Source: Aphanothece saxicola GSE-SYN-MK-01-06B
GTDB lineage: Bacteria; Cyanobacteriota; Cyanobacteriia; PCC-6307; Cyanobiaceae
Direction of reading: 5' to 3'
Length of the DNA stretch: 64,000 nt
Assembly: GCA_019359745.1 (NCBI GenBank)
Contig: JAHHGT010000005.1
Span: forward strand, 284,199-348,198
Shown: piece by piece, positions 18,236 to 26,688 of the stretch
Layout of the letters: each line of letters begins with the position of its first letter
How positions within the stretch are numbered: position 1 is the stretch's first letter
Made by a program: the position numbers and the translations under genes
Notes under the pieces: generated by a model
Database searches by the model: none
What the model saw: the letters and a program-made list of their open reading frames with translations, nothing else
Told to the model about the DNA's origin: nothing

Positions 18236-19358
18236 GCACGATCGCCGCGCCCTGGGCCGCAGGCTCACCGAACTGCAGGTGCATGGGGTGGTCGATCCGG
18301 CCGTGCCCGGCAACCCCGGCCGCCGCGGCGGGGCCGGCCCGTCGGACCACCGCGCCCTCAGCATCGAGGGCACCACCGTGATGGTGCCCGTCTACAACAC
18401 CGTGGCCGGCAGCTCGCCCTACCGGCTGGACACCGCCGCCGGCGGCGGGCTGCAAGTCAGCGGCGCCACCACGAGCCTCGAAGCCGCCGACGACGCCGGG
18501 CCCCTGGCCGTGGAGACCCCGCCCGAGCCGCGCTTCTACGGCCTGGCCACCGCCGAGGGCATCCCCTACCGCTCGATCGCCCTGCTGCACGGCCGGGACG
18601 TGCTCGCCACCACGCTCCTGCAGACCTGCATCCGCTTCCGCGACCGAACCCAGTCGTGTCAGTTCTGCGCCATCGAGCAGTCGCTGGAGGATGGCCGCAC
18701 CCTCGTGCGAAAGACGCCGGAGCAGGTGGCGGAGGTGGCCGAGGCGGCGGTGCGCCTCGATGGCGTGCGCCAGCTGGTGCTGACCACCGGCACCCCCAAC
18801 AGCGACGACCGGGGCGCCCGACTGATGGCCGAGACCGCCGCCGCCGTCAAGGCCCGGGTGGACCTGCCGATCCAGGCCCAGTGCGAGCCCCCGGACGATC
18901 CCGCCTGGTACGGCCGCATGAAGGCGGCGGGTGTCGACAGCCTCGGCATGCACCTCGAGGTGGTGGAAGACGAGGTGCGGCAGCGGATCCTGCCGGGCAA
19001 ATCGGAGCTGGGGCTGGAGCGCTACATGGAGGCCTTCGCCGAGGCGGTGGCGGTGTTCGGCCGCGGCCAGGTGTCCACCTATTTGCTGGCCGGGCTGGGG
19101 GACAGCGCCGCGTCGCTGGTCGCCGTGAGCGAGCGGCTGATCGCCCTGGGGGTCTACCCCTTCGTGGTGCCCTTTGTGCCGATCGCCGGCACCCCCCTGG
19201 AGGCCCATCCCGCCCCCTCCACCGACTTCATGGTGGCGGTGTACACGGCGGTGGGCGATCGGTTGCGGGCCTCCGACCTCCGGTCCGAGGCCATGGCGGC
19301 CGGCTGCGCCAAGTGCGGCGCCTGCTCAGCCCTGTCCCTGTTCGAAGCCACCCCCTGA
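18228..19358 (+). CDS. MSMEG_0568/Sll0785-family radical SAM protein
   Basis: 376 residues. The cluster cysteines are C134, C144 and C147 ([18 protein letters not shown]), a non-canonical long spacing characteristic of this Nit1 family. [16 protein letters not shown] and QAQCEPP follow as barrel strands, and a C-terminal CAKCGAC motif may hold a second metal. The start at ATG 18228 lies inside the nitrilase 3' end. It probably makes or modifies the metabolite that the nitrilase and acetyltransferase handle (inference). Confidence 0.88.
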   Translation: MAEHDRRALGRRLTELQVHGVVDPAVPGNPGRRGGAGPSDHRALSIEGTTVMVPVYNTVAGSSPYRLDTAAGGGLQVSGATTSLEAADDAGPLAVETPPEPRFYGLATAEGIPYRSIALLHGRDVLATTLLQTCIRFRDRTQSCQFCAIEQSLEDGRTLVRKTPEQVAEVAEAAVRLDGVRQLVLTTGTPNSDDRGARLMAETAAAVKARVDLPIQAQCEPPDDPAWYGRMKAAGVDSLGMHLEVVEDEVRQRILPGKSELGLERYMEAFAEAVAVFGRGQVSTYLLAGLGDSAASLVAVSERLIALGVYPFVVPFVPIAGTPLEAHPAPSTDFMVAVYTAVGDRLRASDLRSEAMAAGCAKCGACSALSLFEATP

Positions 19359-19367
19359 GCGCGGCCC

Positions 19368-19997
19368 ATGTTCTTCATCGACCCCTCCAGCCACGACATC
19401 GGCCGCAGCGCCAGCTCGGCCCCAGCCCTCTTCACCCCCTCGGTGCGGCGGGGGGTGGCGATCGAGGCCGAGGACTTCCGCCTCTCGCCGACGGCCAGCT
19501 CCCAGCGCTTCTCCTTCCATCTGCTGCGGGGCGGCACGCCCCTGGAGGAGGGCTACTGGCAGCTGCGCAGCGCCATCTTCTGCCAGGAACAGCACCTGTT
19601 CGAGGCCACCGACCGGGATGAGAAGGATGGCCAGGCCTATCCCATCGCCGCCCTCGACCACAGCGCCGGCAGCGGCAGCGGCGTGGTGGGGGTGGTGAGG
19701 ATCCTGGAGGAGCGTCCCCGCCTCTGGTACGGCGGCCGGCTGGGGGTGCACGGCGACCACCGCCGCCACAACCAGATCGGCAAGGGCCTGATCTGGAAGG
19801 CGGTGACGACGGCCAACGGCTGGGGCTGCGACCGCTTCCTGGCCACGGTGCAGCTCCAGAACGTGCGCTTCTTCCAGCGCCTGCACTGGACGTCGATCGA
19901 GACGCTGGAGATCCGCGGCCTGTCCCACCACCTGATGGAGGCCGACCTCGCCTACTACCAGCCCGGCCTGGAGCGTCGACCCCGGGCCGTGGCGTGA
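19368..19997 (+). CDS. MSMEG_0567/Sll0786-family GNAT N-acetyltransferase
   Basis: 209 residues. The C-terminal two-thirds has the GNAT pattern: YWQLRSAIFCQEQHLFE, GVVGVVRILEE, WYGGRLGVHGDHRRHNQIGKGL (acetyl-CoA loop region) and RFFQRLHWTSIETLEI. It starts nine bases after the radical SAM stop and overlaps the AIR-synthase-like gene by four bases. Its acceptor substrate is unknown. Confidence 0.86.
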   Translation: MFFIDPSSHDIGRSASSAPALFTPSVRRGVAIEAEDFRLSPTASSQRFSFHLLRGGTPLEEGYWQLRSAIFCQEQHLFEATDRDEKDGQAYPIAALDHSAGSGSGVVGVVRILEERPRLWYGGRLGVHGDHRRHNQIGKGLIWKAVTTANGWGCDRFLATVQLQNVRFFQRLHWTSIETLEIRGLSHHLMEADLAYYQPGLERRPRAVA

Positions 19998-20992
19998 GCC
20001 GGCCGGAAGCGCCGGATCTGCCCCTGGCGGCCCTGGCTGACAGGCTGCGCCAGCTCAGCGGCCTCACCGGCAAGACCGACATCCAGGCACCGGCGGCGAC
20101 CTTTCCCCACCGGCCCTTTCCCACCCTGGGGCCCGCCGCCGCCCTCGGCGACGATGCCGCCCTGCTGCCGCCGGTGGCCGCGCCGCTGCTGCTGGCCTGC
20201 GAGGGCCTGCATCCGGCCCTGGTGGCGGACGATCCCTGGTTCGCCGGCTGGTGCGGCGTGCTGGTGAACCTCAGCGACATTGCGGCGATGGGCGGCACGC
20301 CGATCGCGGTGGTGAACAGCCTCTGGAGTCGCGACGCCGCCCACGGGGCGGAGGTGCTGGCGGGCCTGCGCCGGGCCTCGGAGGTGTTCGGGGTGCCGGT
20401 GGTGGGGGGCCACACCAACCTGCAGAGCCCCTACGACGCCCTGGCGGTGGCGGTGCTGGGAACGGCGGCCGGGCCCGTGCTTTCGGCCCGCGCTGCCAGA
20501 GCCGGCGACCACTGCCACCTGCTGATCGACCCCAACGGCCGCTTCCGCGGCGATTCCCTCTGCTGGGATGCGGCCACAGGCGCCGACCCCACCCAGCTGC
20601 GGCGCCAGCTGGCCCTGATGGCGGATCTGGCGGCCGATGGCAGCGTCCATGCCGCCAAGGACATCAGCATGGGCGGCCTGGTGGGGACCGCCGCCATGTT
20701 CTGCGAGGCGGCCGGCTGCGGCCTGAGCCTGGATCTGGCCGCGATCCATCCCCCCGAGGGGGTGGCGCTGGAGCCCTGGCTCACCGGTTTCCCCAGCTTC
20801 GGCTTCCTGCTGGCCGCCCGGCCCGATCAGGAGAGCCGGCTGGCCGAACGGGTCTCCGCCTGCGGCGGCCTGCTGCTGGCGCGGGTGGGCACGTTCACGG
20901 ACGCGCGCCGGTTGGTGCTGAACCAGGGGGGACAGCAGGAGGAGATCTGGCGCGGTGAGGCGCCGCTCACGGGCTTCGGCGCGCTGCCCTGA
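19994..20992 (+). CDS. Sll0787-family AIR-synthase-like protein
   Basis: 332 residues from GTG 19994, overlapping the acetyltransferase stop (GTGA). ALGDDAALLPP and VNLSDIAAMGGTPIAVVNSLW are the ATP-binding N-terminal elements of the PurM/SelD/ThiL superfamily, and KDISMGGLVGTAAMF is the C-terminal half motif. It is therefore likely an ATP-using enzyme that activates a carbonyl, amide or selenide-type substrate; the actual reaction is not known. Confidence 0.85.
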   Translation: MSRPEAPDLPLAALADRLRQLSGLTGKTDIQAPAATFPHRPFPTLGPAAALGDDAALLPPVAAPLLLACEGLHPALVADDPWFAGWCGVLVNLSDIAAMGGTPIAVVNSLWSRDAAHGAEVLAGLRRASEVFGVPVVGGHTNLQSPYDALAVAVLGTAAGPVLSARAARAGDHCHLLIDPNGRFRGDSLCWDAATGADPTQLRRQLALMADLAADGSVHAAKDISMGGLVGTAAMFCEAAGCGLSLDLAAIHPPEGVALEPWLTGFPSFGFLLAARPDQESRLAERVSACGGLLLARVGTFTDARRLVLNQGGQQEEIWRGEAPLTGFGALP

Positions 20993-21067
20993 TCAAGCTG
21001 TCGTGATCGTCACTGCAGCCGGGCTGGCCCCGGCGCACAATGGCCGCAATGGGTGGTGGGGGGCGCC

Positions 21068-21343
21068 ATGCCGGAAGTGGAGCTGACGCTGGAATGGCCG
21101 GACGGGGGCAGCAGCCGCCTCTACTCGCCGTCCACCGTGATCCTCGAGCACCTCGCCCCGGGCCAGACCGTGACGGTGGCCGAGCTGCGGTCCAAGGGCA
21201 CCCTGGCGCTGCGGCAGGCCTCCGAGCGGGTGCGGGCCCGCTACGGCTTCGCCTGCACCCGGGCCGATGAGGAGGAACGGCGCCTGCTGGAGCAGGCGGC
21301 AGCCTTCGCGGCCGAGGAGCTGGTGAGCGTGCGGAGCGCCTAG
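21068..21343 (+). CDS. MSMEG_0570-family nitrogen-starvation protein
   Basis: 91 residues from ATG 21068 (MPEVELTLEWPDG); an upstream in-frame GTG at 21053 is less likely. The ending ASERVRARYGFACTRADEEERR is characteristic of this Nit1 small-protein family. It sits 75 bases after the AIR-synthase-like gene. Its stop codon interlocks with that of the convergent channel gene through the palindrome CTAG. No MSMEG_0565-type glycosyltransferase was found, so the Nit1 set here is the compact version. Confidence 0.82.
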   Translation: MPEVELTLEWPDGGSSRLYSPSTVILEHLAPGQTVTVAELRSKGTLALRQASERVRARYGFACTRADEEERRLLEQAAAFAAEELVSVRSA

Positions 21344-21915
21344 TCGGACAGCACCCGCTCGATACGGCGATCGGGGATCAACCACATCAGGGCCACCAGC
21401 GCATAGATGACCTGGGCGAGGGCCGGGGGGCGCAGGCTCGCCAGCATCGCCACCAGATAGAGGGCCAAGGAGGTGTGCCCCTTCCAGTCGCGGCCAACGG
21501 CACGGCGCAGCAGGGAATCGCTGCCCTGGCTGGCGATGATCCGCCCCTGAAGGATGAAGTAGGCCACGGCCGCCATGACCATGACCGCGCCATAGAGGAT
21601 GACCGGCGCGATCGCCAGATGGTTCTGGCCCATCCAGCCTGTGGCGAAGGGCACCAGTGACAACCAGAACAACAGATGCAGGTTGGCCAGTAGCACCGGA
21701 CCTTTGACGCGCTGCAAGGTGTGCAGCATGTGGTGGTGGTTGTTCCAGTAGATGCCGATATAGACGAAGCTCAGCAGATAACTCAGGAAGACAGGAATCA
21801 GGGGCACCAGAGCCGCCGGTTCGGTGTCGTGGGGCACCTTGATCTCCAGCACCATGATCGTAATGACGATGGCCAGGACGCCGTCACTGAAGGCCTCCAG
21901 GCGGGTGGTGTTCAT
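21340..21915 (-). CDS. TMEM175/DUF1211-family membrane protein
   Basis: 191 residues from ATG 21915. MNTTRLEAFSDGVLAIVITIMVLEI carries the RxxxFSD motif of the TMEM175 potassium-channel family; six hydrophobic spans follow, with YWNNHHHMLH between spans 2 and 3 as usual. Bacterial members have one six-span repeat and form tetrameric potassium-permeable channels. It is convergent with the Nit1 cluster and probably unrelated to it. The 208 bases upstream hold its promoter and that of the CsbD gene. Confidence 0.82.
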   Translation of the reverse strand: MNTTRLEAFSDGVLAIVITIMVLEIKVPHDTEPAALVPLIPVFLSYLLSFVYIGIYWNNHHHMLHTLQRVKGPVLLANLHLLFWLSLVPFATGWMGQNHLAIAPVILYGAVMVMAAVAYFILQGRIIASQGSDSLLRRAVGRDWKGHTSLALYLVAMLASLRPPALAQVIYALVALMWLIPDRRIERVLSD

Positions 21916-22123
21916 GGCGTCTGCAAATGGATCTGGCTGCTTATGGCAGACGCGACGCAGAGTGCAGCAAAAAAGCAATGAATCGCTACAGAGCCCAGAC
22001 AGCCTGGCAGCACTGAACGAGCGCCGGATACTGGATCCTGCGGGGCGAAAAGGCGCGCAAGGTTGTCTACGCGGAGCCTGATGCTCAGTAGAGAAGGGGT
22101 GCACTCCCTTAAAGGCAGACCTC

Positions 22124-22477
22124 ATGAGACTCCACTTCCGCAGACGCCTGCTTTCGCTGGCCTCCATGGCCGCGCTGGTGATCTCCCTGATGATCCAATC
22201 GCCCGCCACGGCGATGGCCAGCCAGACACCCTCGGTGACTCCCGTCGCCTTCGCCGCCATGACAGACAAGATGAGCGCCAAAGCCAAGGAAACCCAAGGC
22301 AAGCTGGAATCCGCCTACGGCGAAATCACCGGCGATACGGGCCGTCAGGTCAAGGGCAAGGCCAAGCAGGTCCAAGCCTCTGCCATGAACGCCAAGGAAG
22401 CCGTGAAGGACGGCACCAGGTCCGCCGCCCGCAAGGCCAGTGACGCCTCCGACAAGCTGGCCAGCAAGATCAAGTAA
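22124..22477 (+). CDS. Secreted CsbD-like stress protein
   Basis: 117 residues: a signal peptide (MRLHFRRRLLSLASMAAL ending in ATAMAS) followed by a lysine/alanine-rich helical body with SAKAKETQGKLESAYGEITG and KGKAKQVQ, the CsbD repeat pattern of general-stress proteins. Export is unusual for the family, whose members are normally cytoplasmic. A near-palindrome (AAGGG-N7-CCCTT) at 22094-22110 lies shortly before the gene. A tiny membrane protein gene follows 42 bases later. Confidence 0.75.
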   Translation: MRLHFRRRLLSLASMAALVISLMIQSPATAMASQTPSVTPVAFAAMTDKMSAKAKETQGKLESAYGEITGDTGRQVKGKAKQVQASAMNAKEAVKDGTRSAARKASDASDKLASKIK

Positions 22478-22519
22478 GCCCTGATTCGATCCATCCATCC
22501 CCATCGCAAGGAGATCCCA

Positions 22520-22669
22520 ATGCTGGAATCACTCGCCGTCGTTCTGGTGATTCTCTGGTTGCTTGGACTGGTGACGTCCTACACCATGGGCGGCTTCATC
22601 CATGTCCTGCTGGTCATCGCCTTGATCGTCATTGTGTCCCGGCTGCTCAGTGGTCGAGGAACCGTGTGA
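22520..22669 (+). CDS. lmo0937-family tiny membrane protein
   Basis: 49 residues beginning MLESLAVVLVILWLLGLVTS and ending SRLLSGRG. Two hydrophobic segments with the conserved LLGLVTSYTMGGFIH pattern match the lmo0937 family, common next to stress genes but of unknown role. A good ribosome site (AAGGAGAT) precedes ATG 22520. It probably shares a transcript with the CsbD-like gene. Confidence 0.8.
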   Translation: MLESLAVVLVILWLLGLVTSYTMGGFIHVLLVIALIVIVSRLLSGRGTV

Positions 22670-22689
22670 GATCAAGGCGATTGCCGGAA

Positions 22690-23520
22690 TCAGAGGTCCT
22701 TCGTCAGGCGTTGCCGCAACTTGAGCAGCGCCTTTCGCTCCACATGCTGCACCTTGTGCTTGGACATCCCAATGCACGTCCCGATCTGGGCCAGCGAAGG
22801 AGAAGCATCTTCGGCATAACGAAGCTGCAGCACCTTCCGTTCCATGGGGTTCAGCAGAGTGACTTCACCATGGAGCCAGTGGTAGTCGTCCTGCAGGCCT
22901 GGCTCGCTGGGATCACCGATCAGATCGGTCAGCGACACCTCCCCCTCGGCACTGCCGAGGGTCTGATCCAGGGAGAGGGTCTGCAGGTCGTGGGACGCCT
23001 GAAGCACGGTCTCCAGTCGTTTGACGCTTTCACCCAGTTTGGAACCGATCTCTGCCAGCGACAGCTGATGGGGCGAGGCCATGCGGAGCGCGTGAACCTT
23101 GCGGGCCAGGGACGCCATCTGGGGCGGCACCCGGATCAGCCCCGTCGTCTCCTGGAGATGGCGATGCACCGACTGGCGAATCCACCAGGAGCCGTAGGTG
23201 GAAAACCTGCAACCCCTCTCAGGCAGGAAACGCTCCACCGCACGGATCAGGCCAAGGTTGCCAGCCTGAACCACATCCATCGGATCCAGGTGCATCAGAC
23301 GGATGCGGTTGTGCTGTTGCTTGCAGAGAGACACCACCAGGCGCAGATTTCCCGTCACCATGCGCGCGAAGGCCCGCCGGCCCCGCCGCTCCTGGCCCGG
23401 ACCAGGAGCGGGATGAGAACGCCAGTCCTGCACAAGGGCACCGAGGTGCAGTTCCTCTGAAGGCGTCAGCAGGGGAATGCGACCGATGATGCGCAAGTAG
23501 TCCCCAAAGCAATCAGACAT
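22690..23520 (-). CDS. Sigma-70 family RNA polymerase sigma factor (group 2/3)
   Basis: 276 residues from ATG 23520. Region 1.2 (DYLRIIGRIPLLTPSEELHLG), region 2 (NLRLVVSLCKQQ, MDVVQAGNLGLIRAVERF, GCRFSTYGSWWIRQSVHRHL), region 3 (TGLIRVPPQMASLARKV) and region 4 (MERKVLQLRYAED, SKHKVQHVERKALLKLRQ) are all present. The missing long region 1.1 and non-coding divergence mark an alternative, non-essential cyanobacterial sigma factor. Flanked on both sides by small stress-type membrane protein genes, it may control them (inference). Confidence 0.9.
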   Translation of the reverse strand: MSDCFGDYLRIIGRIPLLTPSEELHLGALVQDWRSHPAPGPGQERRGRRAFARMVTGNLRLVVSLCKQQHNRIRLMHLDPMDVVQAGNLGLIRAVERFLPERGCRFSTYGSWWIRQSVHRHLQETTGLIRVPPQMASLARKVHALRMASPHQLSLAEIGSKLGESVKRLETVLQASHDLQTLSLDQTLGSAEGEVSLTDLIGDPSEPGLQDDYHWLHGEVTLLNPMERKVLQLRYAEDASPSLAQIGTCIGMSKHKVQHVERKALLKLRQRLTKDL

Positions 23521-23688
23521 CGGACCAACAAATAGGGGGCCACGTTCATCGTGGGGCCACCTTGATGAGGGGCGCGAGTGAAAAGCTAATCTGCGGCACA
23601 TGGGCTGCAACAAGCATTTTTAGGCAGCGCATGACACAGTCTTTTCTTTGTACCACCAATTCGCCTTACATCCAGAGGAAAACTATTC

Positions 23689-23880
23689 ATGTCCCTGATT
23701 TCTCTGATCGTCACCCTGATTGTCGTCGGGGTCCTGCTATGGCTCGTCAACAACTACATCCCCATGGATGGACAGATCAAACGCATCCTGAACATTGTCG
23801 TCGTCGTGGCGGTTGTGCTCTGGTTGCTCAATGCGGTGGGCCTGATGGATTCGTTGCGCGGCATCCGCCTCGGCCGATAG
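23689..23880 (+). CDS. Thivi_2564-family tiny membrane protein
   Basis: 63 residues starting MSLISLIVTLIVVGVLLWL, with NNYIPMDGQIKRILN and a second hydrophobic helix. This matches the Thivi_2564 family of two-span proteins with unknown function, often near stress or sigma genes. A ribosome site (AGAGGAAAA) precedes ATG 23689. It is divergent from the sigma factor gene across about 170 bases, and a hairpin terminator follows it. Confidence 0.82.
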   Translation: MSLISLIVTLIVVGVLLWLVNNYIPMDGQIKRILNIVVVVAVVLWLLNAVGLMDSLRGIRLGR

Positions 23881-23899
23881 CGGCCTGAAGGCAAGCAGA

Positions 23900-23920
23900 A
23901 GCCCCACCGCGGTGGGGCTT
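23900..23920 (+). terminator. Hairpin terminator after the Thivi_2564-like gene
   Basis: AGCCCCACCGCGGTGGGGCT forms a near-perfect ten-base stem, 20 bases after the stop, followed by TT and C-rich sequence. The U-tract is short, so termination strength is uncertain. Confidence 0.6.
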
Positions 23921-24026
23921 CCCCATGGGGTGCTGCTGCTGATCCTCTCCAACGCCGTCCCGAACCCCAGGAATGGCGGCGGCACCTCACTGATCGGTGG
24001 CCTGATGTCCGCCGAGACGCTGCAAA

Positions 24027-24175
24027 ATGTTCGTGGAGGGCCGGCCCCAGGAGCTGGTCCACAACGGCAGGATCTACGGCGACGTGTTCCAGCAGGCCGC
24101 AGCGCCGTTGACCACGTGCCTGTGGCCTTTGTGGATGGCCCCATCACGGTGCTGCCCCGTCCTCACCCCTCCTGA
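24027..24175 (+). other. Possible frameshifted coding remnant
   Basis: ATG 24027 opens MFVEGRPQELVHNGRIYGD, which looks protein-like for about 25 codons. The text AVDHVPVAFVDGPITVLPR then continues in another frame to a stop at 24175. The two halves read as one short protein with a frameshift near 24100. I recognise no family. The rest of the 23921-24162 gap shows nothing else. Confidence 0.25.
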
Positions 24176-24705
24176 ACCGGGGGCCCTGGCTCGCGCAGGG
24201 CGTGCAGCGCTTGGGTTTCTTCCGGACCGAGCACAATCAACGCCGACGCCTCCGCTGTCAGGGGCAGGATGAGCTGCAGCGGCAGGGCCTCACTGGGGCG
24301 GGGCAGCAGGGCGGCCATGTCGAACTGGGCCGCCCCCTCCGGCAGAGGGCCGTCATCGGGTGCCACCAGCTCTTCACTGCGGTTGGCCAGGGTCCAGGCG
24401 CCACCGGTGCCATCGCTGATCAGCAGGGGCCGGGTGTGATCGACGGCGACCCCCGGGGTGAGGGCGCTGAGGCGCAGTCGGTCGCCGCTGGGGTAGGCGG
24501 GATCGGGCTGGGCGAAGATCCGCAACGACCAGCGGTTGTCGTCCTGGTCGCGCAGGCTCCAGCGCTGGCCCTCCTCGGCGCGCGCCAGGCCGGGACTCAG
24601 GGTCAGCACCAGCAACAGCCCCAGCAGCAGGGGGGCCAGCCTTGAGGCCAAGGCGCGCCGCCAGCTGACAGGAGAGGCCGCAACAGGTTGAGCAGAAGCA
24701 CGCAT
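24163..24705 (-). CDS. Secreted DUF3122-like protein, paralogue 1
   Basis: 180 residues: an N-terminal signal sequence ([21 protein letters not shown]) and a beta-rich domain with [45 protein letters not shown] and ANRSEELV. This looks like the cyanobacterial DUF3122 family of unknown function. Two homologues lie at 34834-35337 and 38007-38546. It is divergent from psbA with 123 bases between the starts, so the promoters may be co-regulated. Confidence 0.72.
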   Translation of the reverse strand: MRASAQPVAASPVSWRRALASRLAPLLLGLLLVLTLSPGLARAEEGQRWSLRDQDDNRWSLRIFAQPDPAYPSGDRLRLSALTPGVAVDHTRPLLISDGTGGAWTLANRSEELVAPDDGPLPEGAAQFDMAALLPRPSEALPLQLILPLTAEASALIVLGPEETQALHALREPGPPVQEG

Positions 24706-24828
24706 GGCAGGAGCTCCGTTCCCAGGAGATTCAACGCTATCGTTTTATCGTCCGGGAGAGGCAAGCGGTCATCCGCTAGGCGGTGTCGCTTCCCCCCTGC
24801 CGGTCTGTCCATCTTCGGATGTCCTGCC

Positions 24829-25908
24829 ATGACCACCACCAACCTGTTGCGTTCCGGGATCCATCCCTGGGATCGCTTCAAGACCTGGGTCACCAGCACC
24901 GAGAACCGCCTCTACGTGGGCTGGTTCGGCGTGCTGATGATCCCCACCCTGCTTGCGGCCACCGTCTGCTTCGTGATCGCCTTCATCGCGGCGCCCCCCG
25001 TCGACATCGACGGCATCCGCGAACCGATCGCCGGCAGCCTCCTCTACGGCAACAACATCATCACCGCCGCCGTGGTGCCCTCGAGCAATGCCATCGGCCT
25101 GCACTTCTACCCCATCTGGGAAGCCGCCAGCCTCGACGAGTGGCTTTACAACGGCGGCCCCTACCAGCTGATCATCTTCCACTTCCTGATCGGCATCTAC
25201 TGCTGGATGGGCCGGGAGTGGGAGCTCAGCTACCGCCTGGGGATGCGTCCCTGGATCGCCGTGGCCTACAGCGCCCCGGTGGGTGCCGCCACGGCAGTGC
25301 TGCTGGTGTACGCCATCGGCCAGGGGTCCTTCTCCGACCCCATGCCCCTGGGCATCTCCGGCACCTTCAACTTCATGCTGGTGCTCCAGGCCGAGCACAA
25401 CGTGCTCATGCATCCCTTCCACATGCTCGGCGTGGCCGGGGTGTTCGGCGGCGCCCTGTTCTCCGCCATGCACGGCTCGCTCGTTACCAGCTCGCTGGTG
25501 CGGGAGACCACCGAAACCGAGTCCCAGAACCGCGGCTACAAGTTCGGCCAGGAGGAGGAGACCTACAACATCGTGGCCGCCCACGGCTACTTCGGCCGGC
25601 TGATCTTCCAGTACGCCTCGTTCAACAACAGCCGCAGCCTCCACTTCTTCCTGGCCGCCTGGCCCGTGATCGGCATCTGGTTCGCCACCCTGGCGGTGAT
25701 CAGCTTCTCCTTCAACGTGAACGGCTTGAACTTCAACCACTCCGTGCTCGATCACCGGGGCCGGGTGATCAACACCTGGGCCGACATCCTCAACCGCGGC
25801 GGCCTGGGCATTGAAGCCATCCACGAGCGCAACACCCACAACTTCCCCCTCGATCTGGCGGCCACCGCCAGCACCCCCGTGGCCCTCACGGCTCCGTCGA
25901 TCGGTTAG
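24829..25908 (+). CDS. psbA: Photosystem II D1 protein, low-oxygen D1' type
   Basis: 359 residues from ATG 24829, full length. All functional residues are present: Tyr161, Asp170, Glu189, His190, His198, His215, Ser264, His272, His332, Glu333, His337, Asp342 and Ala344 (processing site), so it should build an active oxygen-evolving reaction centre and is not a ChlF or rogue D1. Residue 130 is Glu. The three positions reported as diagnostic of D1' are changed as expected: Ala80 (not Gly), Leu158 (not Phe) and Ala286 (not Thr). D1' genes are normally silent and induced in microaerobic conditions. Other oddities are Ala144, Ala162 and Pro171. Followed by a strong terminator. Confidence 0.97.
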   Translation: MTTTNLLRSGIHPWDRFKTWVTSTENRLYVGWFGVLMIPTLLAATVCFVIAFIAAPPVDIDGIREPIAGSLLYGNNIITAAVVPSSNAIGLHFYPIWEAASLDEWLYNGGPYQLIIFHFLIGIYCWMGREWELSYRLGMRPWIAVAYSAPVGAATAVLLVYAIGQGSFSDPMPLGISGTFNFMLVLQAEHNVLMHPFHMLGVAGVFGGALFSAMHGSLVTSSLVRETTETESQNRGYKFGQEEETYNIVAAHGYFGRLIFQYASFNNSRSLHFFLAAWPVIGIWFATLAVISFSFNVNGLNFNHSVLDHRGRVINTWADILNRGGLGIEAIHERNTHNFPLDLAATASTPVALTAPSIG

Positions 25909-25954
25909 TGGGGCTTTGAACCCCGCCCAGCCATCGGCTCGCTGAGCCCCTGCC

Positions 25955-25980
25955 GGGCCCGGAGACATCCGGGCCCTTTT
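25955..25980 (+). terminator. Rho-independent terminator of psbA
   Basis: GGGCCCGGA-GACA-TCCGGGCCC followed directly by TTTT: a perfect nine-base stem with a four-base loop, 46 bases after the psbA stop. It separates psbA from the haem protein gene downstream. Confidence 0.88.
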
Positions 25981-26033
25981 GCCATTCCCGCCTGTCCGTC
26001 CGTTTCCACCCTCTCGTCCGGAGCCGCCGACCC

Positions 26034-26684
26034 ATGGCCCAGATCCTGCTTCCCAGCCTGCGGCGCCTGGCGCTGACGGCCCTCGCCTCGCTGGCCATGG
26101 TGCTGCTCGGCGCCCTGCTGCTCACCGTCGCCCCCCCGGCGGCCCAGGCCGATGCACCGGTGGACCCCGCCACCCTGGCCAAGGCCGTGGTGGCGATGGA
26201 GCAGCTCGATCAGATGCGCATCGCCCTGGCCTCCACCCTGGAGGGCCCCAGCGAGGAGCCCACCATGGAGACCATGAAGGAGGTCTGCAAGCCGGTGGGG
26301 ATGAAGGCCGCCGCGATCGGCCAGGAGAACGGCTGGCAGGTGCGCCAGGTGGCCGCCAAGTTCCGCAATCCCGACCATGCCCCCGTCGGTGCCCAGGAGC
26401 GGGAGGTGATCGACCTGTTCCTCCGCCAGCCGGCGATCACCGGCCTGTGGCAGCCGGCCACGGCCGAGCAGGGCGCCGGCGTCAACTACTACCGCCGCAT
26501 CAATGTGGAGCCCAGCTGCCTGGCCTGCCACGGCACCAAGGCCAGTCGGCCCGCCTTCGTGAAAGAGAACTACCCCGCTGATCGGGCCTTCGATTTCCAG
26601 GCGGGAGACCTGCGGGGGATGTACGCCGTGTTCATTCCCGAGACGCCCCAGGCCCATGACACGCTGGGCGAAACCCCCGGCTGA
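26034..26684 (+). CDS. Tll0287-like (DUF3365) c-type haem protein
   Basis: 216 residues with a signal sequence (LALTALASLAMVLLGALLLTV to AQADA) and a DUF3365/Tll0287-like domain. Features are VCKPVGMKAAAIGQENGW, NPDHAPVGAQEREVIDLF, and the haem-attachment motif CLACHG (CxxCH). Thermosynechococcus Tll0287 is a PAS-like c-haem protein proposed to be a redox sensor. It lies just downstream of the psbA terminator and five bases before a cytochrome b561 gene, so the pair may relay redox signals or electrons at the thylakoid or plasma membrane. Confidence 0.85.
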   Translation: MAQILLPSLRRLALTALASLAMVLLGALLLTVAPPAAQADAPVDPATLAKAVVAMEQLDQMRIALASTLEGPSEEPTMETMKEVCKPVGMKAAAIGQENGWQVRQVAAKFRNPDHAPVGAQEREVIDLFLRQPAITGLWQPATAEQGAGVNYYRRINVEPSCLACHGTKASRPAFVKENYPADRAFDFQAGDLRGMYAVFIPETPQAHDTLGETPG

Positions 26685-26688
26685 CGCC

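Noticed and set aside
16214..18376. 720-codon minus-strand open frame across the Nit1 genes
   Set aside because: It lies antisense to the nitrilase and MSMEG_0572, whose catalytic motifs are intact. It has no recognisable domain.
24829..25908. That this psbA is a chlorophyll f synthase (super-rogue D1) or a non-catalytic rogue D1
   Set aside because: All Mn4CaO5 ligands (Asp170, Glu189, His332, Glu333, Asp342, Ala344) and Tyr161/His190 are present.
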